A stretch of DNA of 64,000 bases. It comes from Acinetobacter sp. ANC 4178. Its GTDB lineage: Bacteria; Pseudomonadota; Gammaproteobacteria; Pseudomonadales; Moraxellaceae. Of this stretch, positions 8,800 to 18,510 are shown piece after piece. Location: positions 558,001 through 622,000 of the forward strand of contig NZ_SJOD01000001.1 of assembly GCF_004331175.1 (NCBI RefSeq). Reading direction: 5' to 3'. The translations under genes and the position numbers were made by a program. The number at the start of each line of letters is the position of its first letter. Positions within the stretch are counted from its first letter, which is position 1. The notes below the pieces were generated by a model, which had not been told where the DNA came from, ran no database searches, and saw only the letters and a list, made by a program, of their open reading frames with translations.

Positions 8800-9810
8800 T
8801 TAATCCGTTTCCATATCTATACGACAGGCAAGTAACTGAGTTTCGAATAACGCCCAATCTCGTTCAGTTTGTACAATCACTTCAATACGGTTATCGACAT
8901 TTTCAGGTGCAGACTGATAATTAAATTGATTCGGATTGAAATTAAAACTTTTCCAGCCTTGATTGGTATTAAAAATACCTTTGATTCTAAGCCACTGCTG
9001 TTGTTCGCATAACAAGTCTAGTAAATCGTAGAAATCAAATTGCCAACGCTTGGAAAACTTCCACCCAGCAATACTATAACCCTGCGCAGTTTCTACATAA
9101 TGATAAGGTAATTGCTTAATTTCAGGTAATGCCGACTCATGACTGTACTGTTTCTGAATTTGAATTAATGGCTGGATTTTGCGTTGCACACCTTGATATG
9201 GCAAATCAATTTCTGCCAGTTGGAGTTGCGCCAATGCAGGTTTTAACCATGTCTGAGCATAAGCCAGATATTCCTGCTGCAACTGTTGTAAAGCCTGTTC
9301 ATCTGCCGCTTGCATCTGTTCAGTATGTGAAATCACCACAATTTGTGCGGCTTTCAACTGATCGGCATACAGGTTTTGTTTTACCCATTCTTTTTCATGC
9401 AAACGCGAACCATCCACCACCGTAACTAAAGCACGCATCTGAATTTGGCTTTGCCAATGCGGTTCGGTCAGTTGCTCTAACAGTTGAGCTGGATGCCCCA
9501 AACCTGTCGGTTCTATAAATAAACGATCAGGTTGAGTTTCAGACAATAACCGAGATAGCGCAATTTGCATGGGCAATTGACTGCTGCAACACAAACAACC
9601 ACCTAAAAGCTCCTTTACCGCATAACCTTCGGCTTGTGGAAGCAGGTTTTGATCCACCCCTATTTGACCAAACTCATTCATCAGCACAGCCCAGATTTCA
9701 CCTTCAGGCTTTTGCGCCAATAGGCTATTCAGTAATGTGGTTTTTCCTGCACCTAAAAATCCAGAAATAATGTGGGTAGGCACGGATTTTTGCGGGGTCA
9801 ACAGTTTCAA
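8800..9810 (-). CDS. CobW/COG0523 family metal-associated GTPase
   Basis: A P-loop G3E GTPase of the COG0523 family, proposed metallochaperones or insertases (often zinc). It has Walker A GFLGAGKTT, the invariant metal-binding motif GGCLCC, a Walker B-like LFIEPTGLGHP, and a C-terminal CobW_C domain (about 230-330). There is no ATG near the start. TTG at 9810 with an upstream GTGAG is preferred, giving 336 aa; TTG at 9831 would add seven residues. Neither a Zur box nor zinc transport genes are visible nearby, so the metal is unassigned. The next gene on the strand (yaeQ) begins 61 bp downstream. Confidence 0.88.
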   Translation of the reverse strand: MKLLTPQKSVPTHIISGFLGAGKTTLLNSLLAQKPEGEIWAVLMNEFGQIGVDQNLLPQAEGYAVKELLGGCLCCSSQLPMQIALSRLLSETQPDRLFIEPTGLGHPAQLLEQLTEPHWQSQIQMRALVTVVDGSRLHEKEWVKQNLYADQLKAAQIVVISHTEQMQAADEQALQQLQQEYLAYAQTWLKPALAQLQLAEIDLPYQGVQRKIQPLIQIQKQYSHESALPEIKQLPYHYVETAQGYSIAGWKFSKRWQFDFYDLLDLLCEQQQWLRIKGIFNTNQGWKSFNFNPNQFNYQSAPENVDNRIEVIVQTERDWALFETQLLACRIDMETD

Positions 9811-9945
9811 AATGAGATGCTCACAAGCCAAACGTAAGGTGAAGATGAATGTAATAGTATAACAAAATCTTCACCTTCGCTGCATGTCCATCTTACCAAC
9901 TTGTATGCGGTCGAATCTGTTTTTAAACTGATTTTGAATACGGCG

Positions 9946-10632
9946 TTAAATAAACTGGCTCGGATCCAACATGTGCAAAGTGATCTTTTTCACCTCATCT
10001 CGGCTTTGCTGAATATGGGTGGCAATTGCCGCGATTGCTTGTTCAGTTTTCTGCTCAAAAATCAGTTTTAAAATATGTTGATGTTCCTGATATGTGGCTT
10101 CAATACGATACTGTTTAGAAAAATCTAAACGGCGAATAATCCGTATTTTTTCACTCAAGTCGCGGTGAATCCGCACCATCTCATTATTGCCTGCTGCACG
10201 CACCAAAGCACAATGAAAATCTTCATCCAGTTGCGAGAGTTGCTTTATGTCATTCAAATAATCTTGCGGTTCCACCATCCAGATGGCTTTTAGTCTTGCC
10301 AATTCACTGGATTGCTCACAATCTTGCTGCGATAACTTATAAATGGCATCTTTTTCCAACACAATCCGCACATCATACAGCTCTTCATAATAGCGGAAGT
10401 TTAGTGGTCGGACTTGCCAACCACTACGGAAACTGACCTCGACATAGCCTTCTTGTTGTAAGCGATACAAGGCTTGCCGAATTGGCGTTCGGCTGACCTC
10501 ATAAGCTTGTGCAACTTCGGACTCAGTAAAACGCTCACCGGGCATTAATTTGAAATCAAAGATATCGTTCTTAATGCGTTGATACACCAGCGCGGACAAA
10601 TTGTCTGCGCTTTTACTTGTCGCGCTTTTCAT
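9946..10632 (-). CDS. GntR family (FadR/FCD) transcriptional regulator of the urea operon
   Basis: A 228-residue regulator. The N-terminal winged helix-turn-helix of GntR proteins (about 10-75) contains MPGERFTESEVAQAYEVSRT. The C-terminal all-helical FCD ligand domain (about 85-215) has the usual metal-site-like pattern DEDFHCALVRAAGN and EHQHIL. It is the last gene of atzF-uca-gntR, 15 bp after uca, so it probably autoregulates through the palindrome at 16111-16122. The effector (urea, allophanate or another nitrogen compound) is not deducible. Confidence 0.9.
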   Translation of the reverse strand: MKSATSKSADNLSALVYQRIKNDIFDFKLMPGERFTESEVAQAYEVSRTPIRQALYRLQQEGYVEVSFRSGWQVRPLNFRYYEELYDVRIVLEKDAIYKLSQQDCEQSSELARLKAIWMVEPQDYLNDIKQLSQLDEDFHCALVRAAGNNEMVRIHRDLSEKIRIIRRLDFSKQYRIEATYQEHQHILKLIFEQKTEQAIAAIATHIQQSRDEVKKITLHMLDPSQFI

Positions 10633-10647
10633 TTCCTATACTCAACT

Positions 10648-13600
10648 CTATTCCATATACACCAAAGGTTCTCCGCTGTGTACGGTTTGTCCCGCACGGC
10701 AAATGACCGCTTTGACAATGCCATCTTCCGTCGCGTACACCGGTAACTCCATTTTCATGGCTTCAATAATAGCAACAGTTTCACCTTTTTTAATCTCCTG
10801 ACCAGACTCAACAAAAATTTTCCAGATATTGCCTGTCATCGAAGCATTCACAGCCAAGAAATCACTAAAGTCGTCGAACTGTTGCTGAACAATTTCTTCG
10901 GGTTGCGTACTGTGTTCCTCTTTCCAACGCCCGACTTCGGCACCAAAAGCTTGCTGCTGCTGTTGCTTGAATGCTGCAATACTTTCTGCTTCGTCCTGTA
11001 AAAATTGGGTATAACTGGCAAAATCAAACTCAGTTTCTTCAATTTGAATCTGTGCCACACCATGTGCAAAGTCGGTCCGCCATTGATTCAATTCTGCTTC
11101 TGTCACAGGGAAGAATTTAATTTGATCGAAGAACTGTAAGAACCATTGTTTATCGCCAAATTGTTTGTTTTGTTTAAACTTATTCCAGATCGGCAAGGTA
11201 CGCCCCACCAATTGATAACCGCCCGGTGAGTCCATGCCATAAATACACATGTACATACCGCCAATACCCACCGTACCTTCCGCAGTAAAAGTACGCGCGG
11301 GGTTATATTTTGAACTGAGTAAACGATGGCGCGGATCAATTGGCACCGCACAAGGTGCAGTCAGATAGACATCGCCTAAGCCTAGTACCAAGTAATTGGC
11401 ATCGAAAATAATGTCGCGGACTTGTTCACGACTGTCTAAGCCATTAATCCGTTGAATAAAGTCGACATTGTTGGGCAACCACGGTGCTTTGGCACAAACA
11501 CTTTCCTGATAGCGTTCCACAGCACCCAAAGTCGCACTGTCCTCAAATGCCATCGGTAAATGCACAATCCGTGATGGAATTTTTAACTGGCTTAAATCTC
11601 CCATTGCAGATTCCAACTCCAGTAAATGTGCAATCAATTGCGGCTGTGAAATCACCAGACCATCATATTTAATTTGCAGTGAACGCACCCCAGGTGACAG
11701 TTCTAAAATGCCTGCTTGGTTCGCGCTACGAATCATTTGCATCAATTGGTGCACGCGTAAACGCAGCGCCAAATCTAATACATTTTCACCATATTCCAGC
11801 AGAATATAGCTGTCGCCTGCCTGTCGGTAGATTGCTTTTGGTGTAGTTGCTGTTTCCTCTCGTAAAGCCAGAATGGTGCTGCCAATTTCGACTGCTTCTG
11901 GAATTTCTGCAACCTTTTGTTCCACAGCAAAGTTTTCAATCTGTTCTATTTGCTGACGTTCTAAAGCATTGGCTTGTTCGACTGTCATCGGGTAAAAACT
12001 AATTTTATCATCAGCTTTTAATTGCCCCACTTTCCACAGCTCAGCTTTGGCAATCGTCACGGGGCAAACAAAACCACCCAGACTCGGACCATCTTTTGCC
12101 AAGATCACAGGAAAATCCCCCGTGAAGTTAATTGCCCCAATTGCATATTCACAGTCATGTACATTGGAGGGATGTAAGCCTGCTTCACCACCATTTTCAC
12201 GTGCCCAACTTGGTGTAGGACCCGATAGACGAACCCCTAAACGGTTCGAGTTAAAATGTACTGTCCATTCGGTTTGGAAAAACTCTTCAATATATTCTGC
12301 TTTAAAAAAATCAGGAGCGCCATGCGGACCGTAAAGCACACCAATTTTCCATTCACGTCCATAACTTGGAATTAAATCAAGTGCGAGATCTTGAGGCTCT
12401 GCTGCCGCCAAAGTTAACCCAGCATGTGGCATATCAGGATCAACCAGTTTAATCATATCTCCAGTACGTAATGTACGCCCTGCATGTCCGCCAAAGTTAC
12501 CTAAAGCAAAAGTTGCACGACTGCCCAAATATAGTGGGACATCCAAACCATGACGTACAGCCAAATACGTTCGACATCCCGACTCAACTTGACCCAGTTT
12601 AAGCACCTGCCCCGCCTTCACCTGAATCGCTGACCAAAATGCAACAGGCTGATCATCCAAAGTTACGGCACATGGTGCACCTGTTAAAGCGACTGTAGTT
12701 GCCGCATGGAACTTGAGTGTAGGTCCCAATAGAGTGAACTCAAATCCTGCTGCATTTTGTGGATTGCCGACAATCTTATTTCCTAATTGGAAAGCATAAT
12801 CATCCATTGGACCTGACGGGGGCACACCAATATCCCAATACCCTGTCCGTCCCGGATAATCTTGAATCGAGCTTAAAGTTCCCGGCTGCAAAACTTCAAT
12901 TACTTTTGGCACATAAGTAAAATCATCTAACATCCGTGTCCAAATGTTCATCTCGGCAAAACGCTTATCGGCAATGACTGCACGGGTATAATCCAAGTTG
13001 GTACTGATACCGTTAAGGCGTGTTTCACTCAGCACTTGCTGTAATTTTGCAATCGCTTGTTCACGGTCTTCCGCATGCACAATGATTTTGGCAATCATCG
13101 GGTCAAAGTATTGTGAAATTTCTGTGCCCGTCGCCACCCATGTATCTACACGAGCGTGTTCAGGAAAATAAACTTCAGTTAATACTCCCGGACTTGGCTG
13201 GAAATTTTTAACTGGGTCTTCAGCATAAATACGCACTTCAATCGCAGCACCTTGCGGCTGAATATTCTGCAATTTTTCCCAATCTAAACCATCTCCCGCA
13301 GCCACTTTGAGCATACATTCAATTAAATCCAGCCCTGTTACCATCTCTGTCACAGGATGTTCGACTTGTAGACGAGTATTGACTTCCAAGAAATAAAATT
13401 CATCACGCGCAGCATCATAAATAAACTCGACGGTGCCCGCGCTACGATAATTCACCGAAGCACCCAGTTCTACTGCCGCTTGATGCAACTTCTGACGCGT
13501 CGCTTCAGGCAATAATGCAGCGGGTGTTTCCTCCACCACTTTCTGGTTACGGCGCTGCAATGAGCAATCACGCTCACCTAATGCCACTACTTGACCCAAG

Positions 13601-14247
13601 CCATCGCCAAAAATCTGGACTTCAACGTGACGGGCTTTATCGACAAAACGTTCTAAAAACACGCCTGCATCTTTAAAAAATTGTTCACCTAAACGTTTGA
13701 CACTGGCATAAGCATCTTGCAGTGCTTCAGGCGTATCACAGCGGGTTAAACCAATGCCGCCGCCTCCTGCGGTGCTTTTCAGCATAATTGGATAACCAAT
13801 TTCTGCCGCAGCAATCAATGCTTCTTCTAAACTATTGAGCAAACCTGTCCCCGGTGTCATTGGGACATGTGCAGCAGCCGCCAATTCACGCGCACGATGT
13901 TTCAGACCAAATTCCAAAATCTGTTCGGCAGTTGGCCCCATAAAAGCAATATGGTTGGCTTCACAGGCTTGTGCAAATTCAGCACTTTCAGACAAAAAAC
14001 CATAGCCTGGGAAAATTGCTTCAGCACCTGTTTGTTTAGCAGCAGCAATTAATTTTTCAATCGATAAGTAGGTCTCAGCAGGTTTGGTTCCTTGTAAGTC
14101 CACTGCAAGATCGGCATCTTGAACGTGCTGCGCATAACGGTCACTGTCCGAATACACCGCCACACTGGTGATTCCTAATTTTTTTAAGGTACGTATTGCG
14201 CGTACAGCAATCTCACCACGGTTGGCAATTAATACAGTCTTAAACAT
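10648..14247 (-). CDS. uca: Urea carboxylase (biotin- and ATP-dependent)
   Basis: Carboxylates urea to allophanate using ATP, bicarbonate and biotin. The 1199 residues read as biotin carboxylase (about 1-450, beginning FKTVLIANRGEIAVRAIRTL), then KipA/AHS2-like and KipI/AHS1-like carboxyltransferase modules (about 460-1010), and a C-terminal biotinyl domain with the biotin attachment motif EAMKME. The length equals the usual bacterial enzyme. It follows atzF by 17 bp with a GGAAC ribosome binding site. Related enzymes are guanidine carboxylases, normally accompanied by two DUF1989 carboxyguanidine deiminase genes; none is here, which favours urea. Confidence 0.95.
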   Translation of the reverse strand: MFKTVLIANRGEIAVRAIRTLKKLGITSVAVYSDSDRYAQHVQDADLAVDLQGTKPAETYLSIEKLIAAAKQTGAEAIFPGYGFLSESAEFAQACEANHIAFMGPTAEQILEFGLKHRARELAAAAHVPMTPGTGLLNSLEEALIAAAEIGYPIMLKSTAGGGGIGLTRCDTPEALQDAYASVKRLGEQFFKDAGVFLERFVDKARHVEVQIFGDGLGQVVALGERDCSLQRRNQKVVEETPAALLPEATRQKLHQAAVELGASVNYRSAGTVEFIYDAARDEFYFLEVNTRLQVEHPVTEMVTGLDLIECMLKVAAGDGLDWEKLQNIQPQGAAIEVRIYAEDPVKNFQPSPGVLTEVYFPEHARVDTWVATGTEISQYFDPMIAKIIVHAEDREQAIAKLQQVLSETRLNGISTNLDYTRAVIADKRFAEMNIWTRMLDDFTYVPKVIEVLQPGTLSSIQDYPGRTGYWDIGVPPSGPMDDYAFQLGNKIVGNPQNAAGFEFTLLGPTLKFHAATTVALTGAPCAVTLDDQPVAFWSAIQVKAGQVLKLGQVESGCRTYLAVRHGLDVPLYLGSRATFALGNFGGHAGRTLRTGDMIKLVDPDMPHAGLTLAAAEPQDLALDLIPSYGREWKIGVLYGPHGAPDFFKAEYIEEFFQTEWTVHFNSNRLGVRLSGPTPSWARENGGEAGLHPSNVHDCEYAIGAINFTGDFPVILAKDGPSLGGFVCPVTIAKAELWKVGQLKADDKISFYPMTVEQANALERQQIEQIENFAVEQKVAEIPEAVEIGSTILALREETATTPKAIYRQAGDSYILLEYGENVLDLALRLRVHQLMQMIRSANQAGILELSPGVRSLQIKYDGLVISQPQLIAHLLELESAMGDLSQLKIPSRIVHLPMAFEDSATLGAVERYQESVCAKAPWLPNNVDFIQRINGLDSREQVRDIIFDANYLVLGLGDVYLTAPCAVPIDPRHRLLSSKYNPARTFTAEGTVGIGGMYMCIYGMDSPGGYQLVGRTLPIWNKFKQNKQFGDKQWFLQFFDQIKFFPVTEAELNQWRTDFAHGVAQIQIEETEFDFASYTQFLQDEAESIAAFKQQQQQAFGAEVGRWKEEHSTQPEEIVQQQFDDFSDFLAVNASMTGNIWKIFVESGQEIKKGETVAIIEAMKMELPVYATEDGIVKAVICRAGQTVHSGEPLVYME

Positions 14248-14264
14248 GAGCGTTCCTATTTTTT

Positions 14265-16097
14265 TTAATGTGTTGTTTGTAGTTGTTGTGCATTACGATG
14301 CTGAATATAGGCGCGCCAGCCCCCAAAGTGACTGATGTTTTCAGCATCGGCTAAACCATAAGGCTCGCAAATAAAACCCTTGACCCAACGCCCATCACTG
14401 AGCTCAACATTACCCATCCCCAATGGCGTTGGAATTTCAGCGACAAACTCACCAAATCGAGCTGTTGGCACATCCCAGAGTTCCACGATAATTTCCTGTC
14501 CATTACTTTGACGTGCCAAACCTGGTTTTGGCGGAATCGTGCCATTCAGTGCATATAAGGCATAATGTGCTGTGGTTTTAGTGGTTTCTACATGTACTGC
14601 TTGACGTGTGGTGAGTTGAAAATTCAACGGCATGCCCGTTAAATGTGCACCCACCACTGCCACACGAATATGCTGTGCAGATGGTGCAGAGATTGACTTT
14701 GCATTTTCAGGATAAGAACGTCCTGTCGCACCTAAAGGTAGTTGCACATGCGCTTGCCATTGACGACCAAAATCTGCCAAAGCACGGTCATGCCATGCAG
14801 GTGCAATCAGGCTAATACCAAACGGTAACCCATCACTACGGAATCCCGCAGGTAGTGCCAAAGCACTCAAATCGGCAAGATTGGTAAAGTTGGTATAAGT
14901 GCCAAAATGTGAGTTGTATTGAATCGGTTCCTGCTGCATTTCTGCAAGGGTATGAATGGTTGGCGATGTGGGTACAACCAAAGCATCAAACTCCGACAGC
15001 AACTCTTGAATCTGTCGCGCCAAATCGTTTTTGAGATATTCGGCTTTATAAGCATCGAGTGCCGTATAGTTTTTGCCTTGTTGAACAATCTCCAAGACGG
15101 TTGGATCAAATGCTTCTGGAGCTTGTTCGAGTAATGTTTCAACCGCTACCGTACGTTCTGCAACCCACGCACCTTGATAAAGCTGTGTGGCTAATTGTTC
15201 AAAAATTGAAAAATCAATTTCAGTCAACGTGACATTCATTTGCTTTAGTTGTGCAATCGCTTGCTGAAAAGCTTGTTCTGCTTGTACATCACCAAAGAAT
15301 TGCAAAGTTTTTGGAATCGCAAAATGCAGGGCCGAAGATAATTTTGCGGGTGCCGTTTTAGGGTTATGCCGTGAATAACTATCACGCACATCAAACTGTT
15401 CCAACACGTGTGCCACAACGTCTGCATCATCTACCGTCAAGGCAAATATGGAAATGCAGTCGATACTTTTACAAGCTGGCATCAAGCCATAATTAGAAAA
15501 ACGCCCTTTGGTTGGCTTTAAACCAACAATATTGTTAAAAGCCGCAGGTACGCGCCCTGAGCCTGCGGTATCTGTGCCTAATGCAAATGTAACCAGACCA
15601 CGTGCCACTACACTGGCAGAACCTGAACTTGAACCGCCACTGACATACTTAGGGTTAAAACTATTGGGAACAGCACCAAATGGAGAGCGCGTACCCACCA
15701 AGCCTGTAGCAAATTGATCAAGGTTGGTTTTGCCCACTACAATTGCCCCAGCTTGTTTAAGCAATCGCACTGTTTCGGCATCTTCCTGCGCCATATCATG
15801 CAAAACTTTACAACCCGCTGTTGTGACAAAGCCAACAACATCAATATTGTCTTTTACTGCAAATGGAATCCCATAAAGTGGGAACTGTTCGAATAATGCG
15901 GTGCTTTCTGCACTGAGTTGTTTTAATTCATCAATCTGTTGTTGCAGAATATTCGGCGTTGCTATTGAAATCCATGCTGTATCTTCTGTATCAAAAGCCT
16001 GAACCCAAGCGATTATATCCGTTAATTCAATTTGTTGTGTTTTGTAGGCATTTTGCCATTCTGCGATGGTCCAGCCGAGAGATTGAAGTATGCTCAC
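14265..16097 (-). CDS. atzF: Allophanate hydrolase
   Basis: Hydrolyses allophanate to ammonia and CO2, completing urea breakdown without nickel urease. The 610 residues have an amidase-signature domain (about 1-450) with catalytic Lys in GKTNLDQF and the Ser-rich loop GGSSSGSASVVARG. The nucleophilic Ser is in GTDTAGSGRVPA. A C-terminal domain (about 475-600) resembles the AtzF gamma-glutamylcyclotransferase-like module. The start is GTG at 16097, preceded by TAGGAT at good spacing. It is the first gene of the operon, with a perfect palindrome 13 bp upstream of the start. Confidence 0.94.
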   Translation of the reverse strand: MSILQSLGWTIAEWQNAYKTQQIELTDIIAWVQAFDTEDTAWISIATPNILQQQIDELKQLSAESTALFEQFPLYGIPFAVKDNIDVVGFVTTAGCKVLHDMAQEDAETVRLLKQAGAIVVGKTNLDQFATGLVGTRSPFGAVPNSFNPKYVSGGSSSGSASVVARGLVTFALGTDTAGSGRVPAAFNNIVGLKPTKGRFSNYGLMPACKSIDCISIFALTVDDADVVAHVLEQFDVRDSYSRHNPKTAPAKLSSALHFAIPKTLQFFGDVQAEQAFQQAIAQLKQMNVTLTEIDFSIFEQLATQLYQGAWVAERTVAVETLLEQAPEAFDPTVLEIVQQGKNYTALDAYKAEYLKNDLARQIQELLSEFDALVVPTSPTIHTLAEMQQEPIQYNSHFGTYTNFTNLADLSALALPAGFRSDGLPFGISLIAPAWHDRALADFGRQWQAHVQLPLGATGRSYPENAKSISAPSAQHIRVAVVGAHLTGMPLNFQLTTRQAVHVETTKTTAHYALYALNGTIPPKPGLARQSNGQEIIVELWDVPTARFGEFVAEIPTPLGMGNVELSDGRWVKGFICEPYGLADAENISHFGGWRAYIQHRNAQQLQTTH

Positions 16098-16110
16098 TTT
16101 TGCATCCTAT

Positions 16111-16122
16111 CTTGTATACAAG
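16111..16122. promoter_or_regulatory. Candidate operator of the urea operon
   Basis: CTTGTATACAAG is a perfect 12-bp palindrome directly upstream of the atzF ribosome binding site. Its TTGTATACAA core resembles operators of FadR-subfamily GntR regulators, and the operon ends with such a regulator gene. The assignment is inference from form and context. Confidence 0.6.
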
Positions 16123-16352
16123 TTAAGATTCATATAGCGAATTTTATGCCAATATTTATTTATTATTAAAAATCAATATTTTAAATTAAAAATATACATT
16201 CATTTAAACTAAATTTAATTCCTAAGAATTTGAAGATGCATTTTTTTAGCACAGTAAAAGCACATATAGACTCAAGATGCTGCATTTTAAATCATGAAAA
16301 AACAGTATCAGGTTTGAATAAAAGAGGATTAGAAATGAATTTGAAAGACTAT

Positions 16353-16390
16353 AAAAAAAATTCCCTTCCCCCATTTTCAGGGAGAAGGAA
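16353..16390 (-). terminator. Intrinsic terminator of the FadL-type gene
   Basis: Read on the minus strand, TTCCTTCTCCCTG pairs with a GGGGAAGGGAA arm, followed by a run of eight Ts. It lies 31 bp past the stop of the outer-membrane protein gene. Confidence 0.75.
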
Positions 16391-16420
16391 GGACCTAAAC
16401 TGGTTAAAAATTAAATATTA

Positions 16421-17593
16421 TTATTTAGAACGGTAAGAAAGTTTCATACCCACAACGTAACCATTGTTGTCTTGGAATTCACCAACAGCCTTACCACTCG
16501 CAAGTTCACCCGTAGCATCACCAAACCACATGTAACGACCACCCAAGCTAAATGCAACATTTTGGTTAAAGTTATACTTAGCCGCTAAACCCACACCCCA
16601 GTAACCTTCAACAGGACCTAAAGTTGGTGCAGGGTTACCCGCACCTGTGTCGTATAAGCCAGAAACTGAAAGCGCAAGCATTGGCGTAACTTTTTTACCG
16701 ATACCAATTTCAACTGCAGTTGAGTCATCATGATAATTTAATAAAGGAATACTTTTACCTACTGCAGTTTTTGTTACTTGTGCAAGTGCTGGTGGTGCAT
16801 AGACAAAATCACCCCACGGCACCCAACGCACTTTAGCAAATAACGCTGTGGTTGAATTTAAACCAGTTTGTAAGTTTAAATTCACAGACTCAGGTGTGGT
16901 AAGAGTTCCTTTATTGTTATGAGAGTAGTCTATACCGAACAAATCACCCAATGGTACATCTTCAGTCATTGTAGTTTTATGTTCAATTTCAGAACGATAT
17001 GTTAATGATGCAAGAATACCCAATTCTGGCTTAGCATAGCTCGCACCTGCAACCCAACCAAACGCGATATCATCAAGACTGTCGTTATAACCGCTATTTA
17101 CGCCATAAGTTTTGCCACGCAAATGCACATCGCCTTTTAGCTCTTGAATAGCTGGGCCACCGTACACCATGAAGTTTTTATTTAGGTTATAGCCCAATAA
17201 AGTGGTCACATTTTTTGATCGAACTTCAACACGCGTCTGAGCGTCATCAGCCGGTAAATTAGTCGCGATAAAGTCGTTATTGCCACTAAACTTAACTTTT
17301 GCACCATACGGCTCATCATAAATGACAGCTAAACGTAGACTTGGGGTTAAGTCTGTTTTCACTGCGTAGTTCATTGACTGGTAATCTGATGCTAAATCAG
17401 ATACATGATTACCACTAAGATCAGTACCCTGTACATCTGGAGAAATGTAGGTATAACCGATGTCCGCATACGTACCACGCTCAAATAAAGCATCAATTTG
17501 TTGTGGTGAACGCTCTAAGCCCCCCGCAAATGTGTGACCTGTAACTACTGATAGTATTGCAACACTCAGGTACTTTTTCTTATTCAATTTCAT
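16421..17593 (-). CDS. FadL/OmpP1 family outer-membrane transporter
   Basis: A 390-residue outer-membrane beta-barrel of the FadL family, which passes long-chain fatty acids and other hydrophobic compounds. A signal peptide (MKLNKKKYLSVAILSVVTGHTFA) is followed by GGLERSPQQIDALFERGTYA, the N-terminal hatch-like segment seen in OmpP1 proteins. Alternating strands such as NFMVYGGPAIQ and SFSLGGRYMWFGDA follow. The end MKLSYRSK fits a barrel. It is somewhat shorter than E. coli FadL (about 446). It is monocistronic with its own terminator. The ligand is unknown. Confidence 0.88.
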   Translation of the reverse strand: MKLNKKKYLSVAILSVVTGHTFAGGLERSPQQIDALFERGTYADIGYTYISPDVQGTDLSGNHVSDLASDYQSMNYAVKTDLTPSLRLAVIYDEPYGAKVKFSGNNDFIATNLPADDAQTRVEVRSKNVTTLLGYNLNKNFMVYGGPAIQELKGDVHLRGKTYGVNSGYNDSLDDIAFGWVAGASYAKPELGILASLTYRSEIEHKTTMTEDVPLGDLFGIDYSHNNKGTLTTPESVNLNLQTGLNSTTALFAKVRWVPWGDFVYAPPALAQVTKTAVGKSIPLLNYHDDSTAVEIGIGKKVTPMLALSVSGLYDTGAGNPAPTLGPVEGYWGVGLAAKYNFNQNVAFSLGGRYMWFGDATGELASGKAVGEFQDNNGYVVGMKLSYRSK

Positions 17594-18510
17594 CTCTATC
17601 CCTTTAGTTAAAATTTAAACAAGTAAATGTATTTCAATCCTATAAATACATTCACTTATTAAAGATTAAATAGCGAGCCATTCAATCTTGGCGGTTACCC
17701 GACATGGGCAATTCAGATATGTTTAGTTCAATACATTGAGTTGAATTTTTTAAACAGTTGAGGCTAATCTAGAAATAGTGCTCACCATTCAGTTGTCTGA
17801 TTCAATCCACTTGATTTAAATCCATTCAACTGCACTCAATATGGAAATGAGTAGGATGACTTTAGCTTTATCGGATCCTAGGTTTAAATGTGTGCAAAGA
17901 CGTTCGTGTTAAAATTGCGAAGCGGCGCAATTTTTTGCTCTAGAATGAGTTGATTATCATTAACCATCATGGTTCCAAATCCTTTTTAACAGCACGCTCT
18001 TACTTTCCTGCAAGAGTGAATATCTTTGTTATTTTCGAATTCAATCTGGACTTCTTTCATCCGATTTCACATCGATACTTCCAAATAAGTTAAATGCTTT
18101 TAAGGAGTCCATAGTCTTCCCTTCTTATGGTTACCTCAAAAACATTACTAACAGCTCCCTCTCATTACTGAGATTCTGTTTGCTCTCGCAGATTAACAGC
18201 CTTCTAGCATGGAAAAACCATTCAAAAGAATGGTTACTGAATGGTTTTGTTCGTGAGGAGTTTAAAAACAGACTTTATAGATCACAGCAGATACTTATTT
18301 TTTATTCATAACGCGAATTATTCAAATTAAAATCATTTAAAGACTTTTTGCTCTACCGTTTTATAAGCAACCTTAAATTTTCAATATCTAACTAAGCTCG
18401 TACCAATTCTTGATTTTTAGTCAATAATATTTTGCAGATTCATCGATTTTTCAGCATCAAAGACTTAATTATACTCTTGCCCAATTCAAAAAATTTGGTT
18501 GATTTATTCA
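17594..18510. other. 917-bp gene-poor region
   Basis: No convincing protein gene is seen on either strand. The right part contains the promoter of the mdaB pair and the left part that of the FadL-type gene. Two hairpins stand out: a terminator-like one at 17911-17936 and an AACCATTC/GAATGGTT inverted repeat with a 4-nt loop near 18216-18235. It may hold a small RNA or the remains of a deleted gene. Confidence 0.5.
17911..17936 (+). terminator. Orphan terminator-like hairpin
   Basis: AAAATTGCG pairs with CGCAATTTT across a 6-nt loop and is followed by further Ts on the plus strand. No annotated gene ends here, so it could terminate an unannotated small transcript. Confidence 0.45.

Larger units (their letters stand above)
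16098..16420. other. Intergenic region atzF / FadL-type gene
   Basis: A 323-bp A+T-rich stretch. It holds the urea operon promoter side with the palindrome at 16111-16122 and the terminator of the FadL-type gene at 16353-16390. A short plus-strand open frame around 16236-16436 lacks a convincing ribosome binding site and overlaps the terminator, so it is not called. Confidence 0.6.

Noticed and set aside
9129-9425. Plus-strand open frame inside the CobW-type gene
   Set aside because: Antisense shadow of a gene with clear Walker A and GGCLCC motifs.
16098-16230. Guanidine or other riboswitch before atzF
   Set aside because: The leader is too short and A+T-rich, with no conserved riboswitch core; the palindromic operator explains the region better.
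16236-16436. Plus-strand open frame upstream of atzF
   Set aside because: No convincing ribosome binding site, biased composition, and it runs through the terminator of the FadL-type gene.
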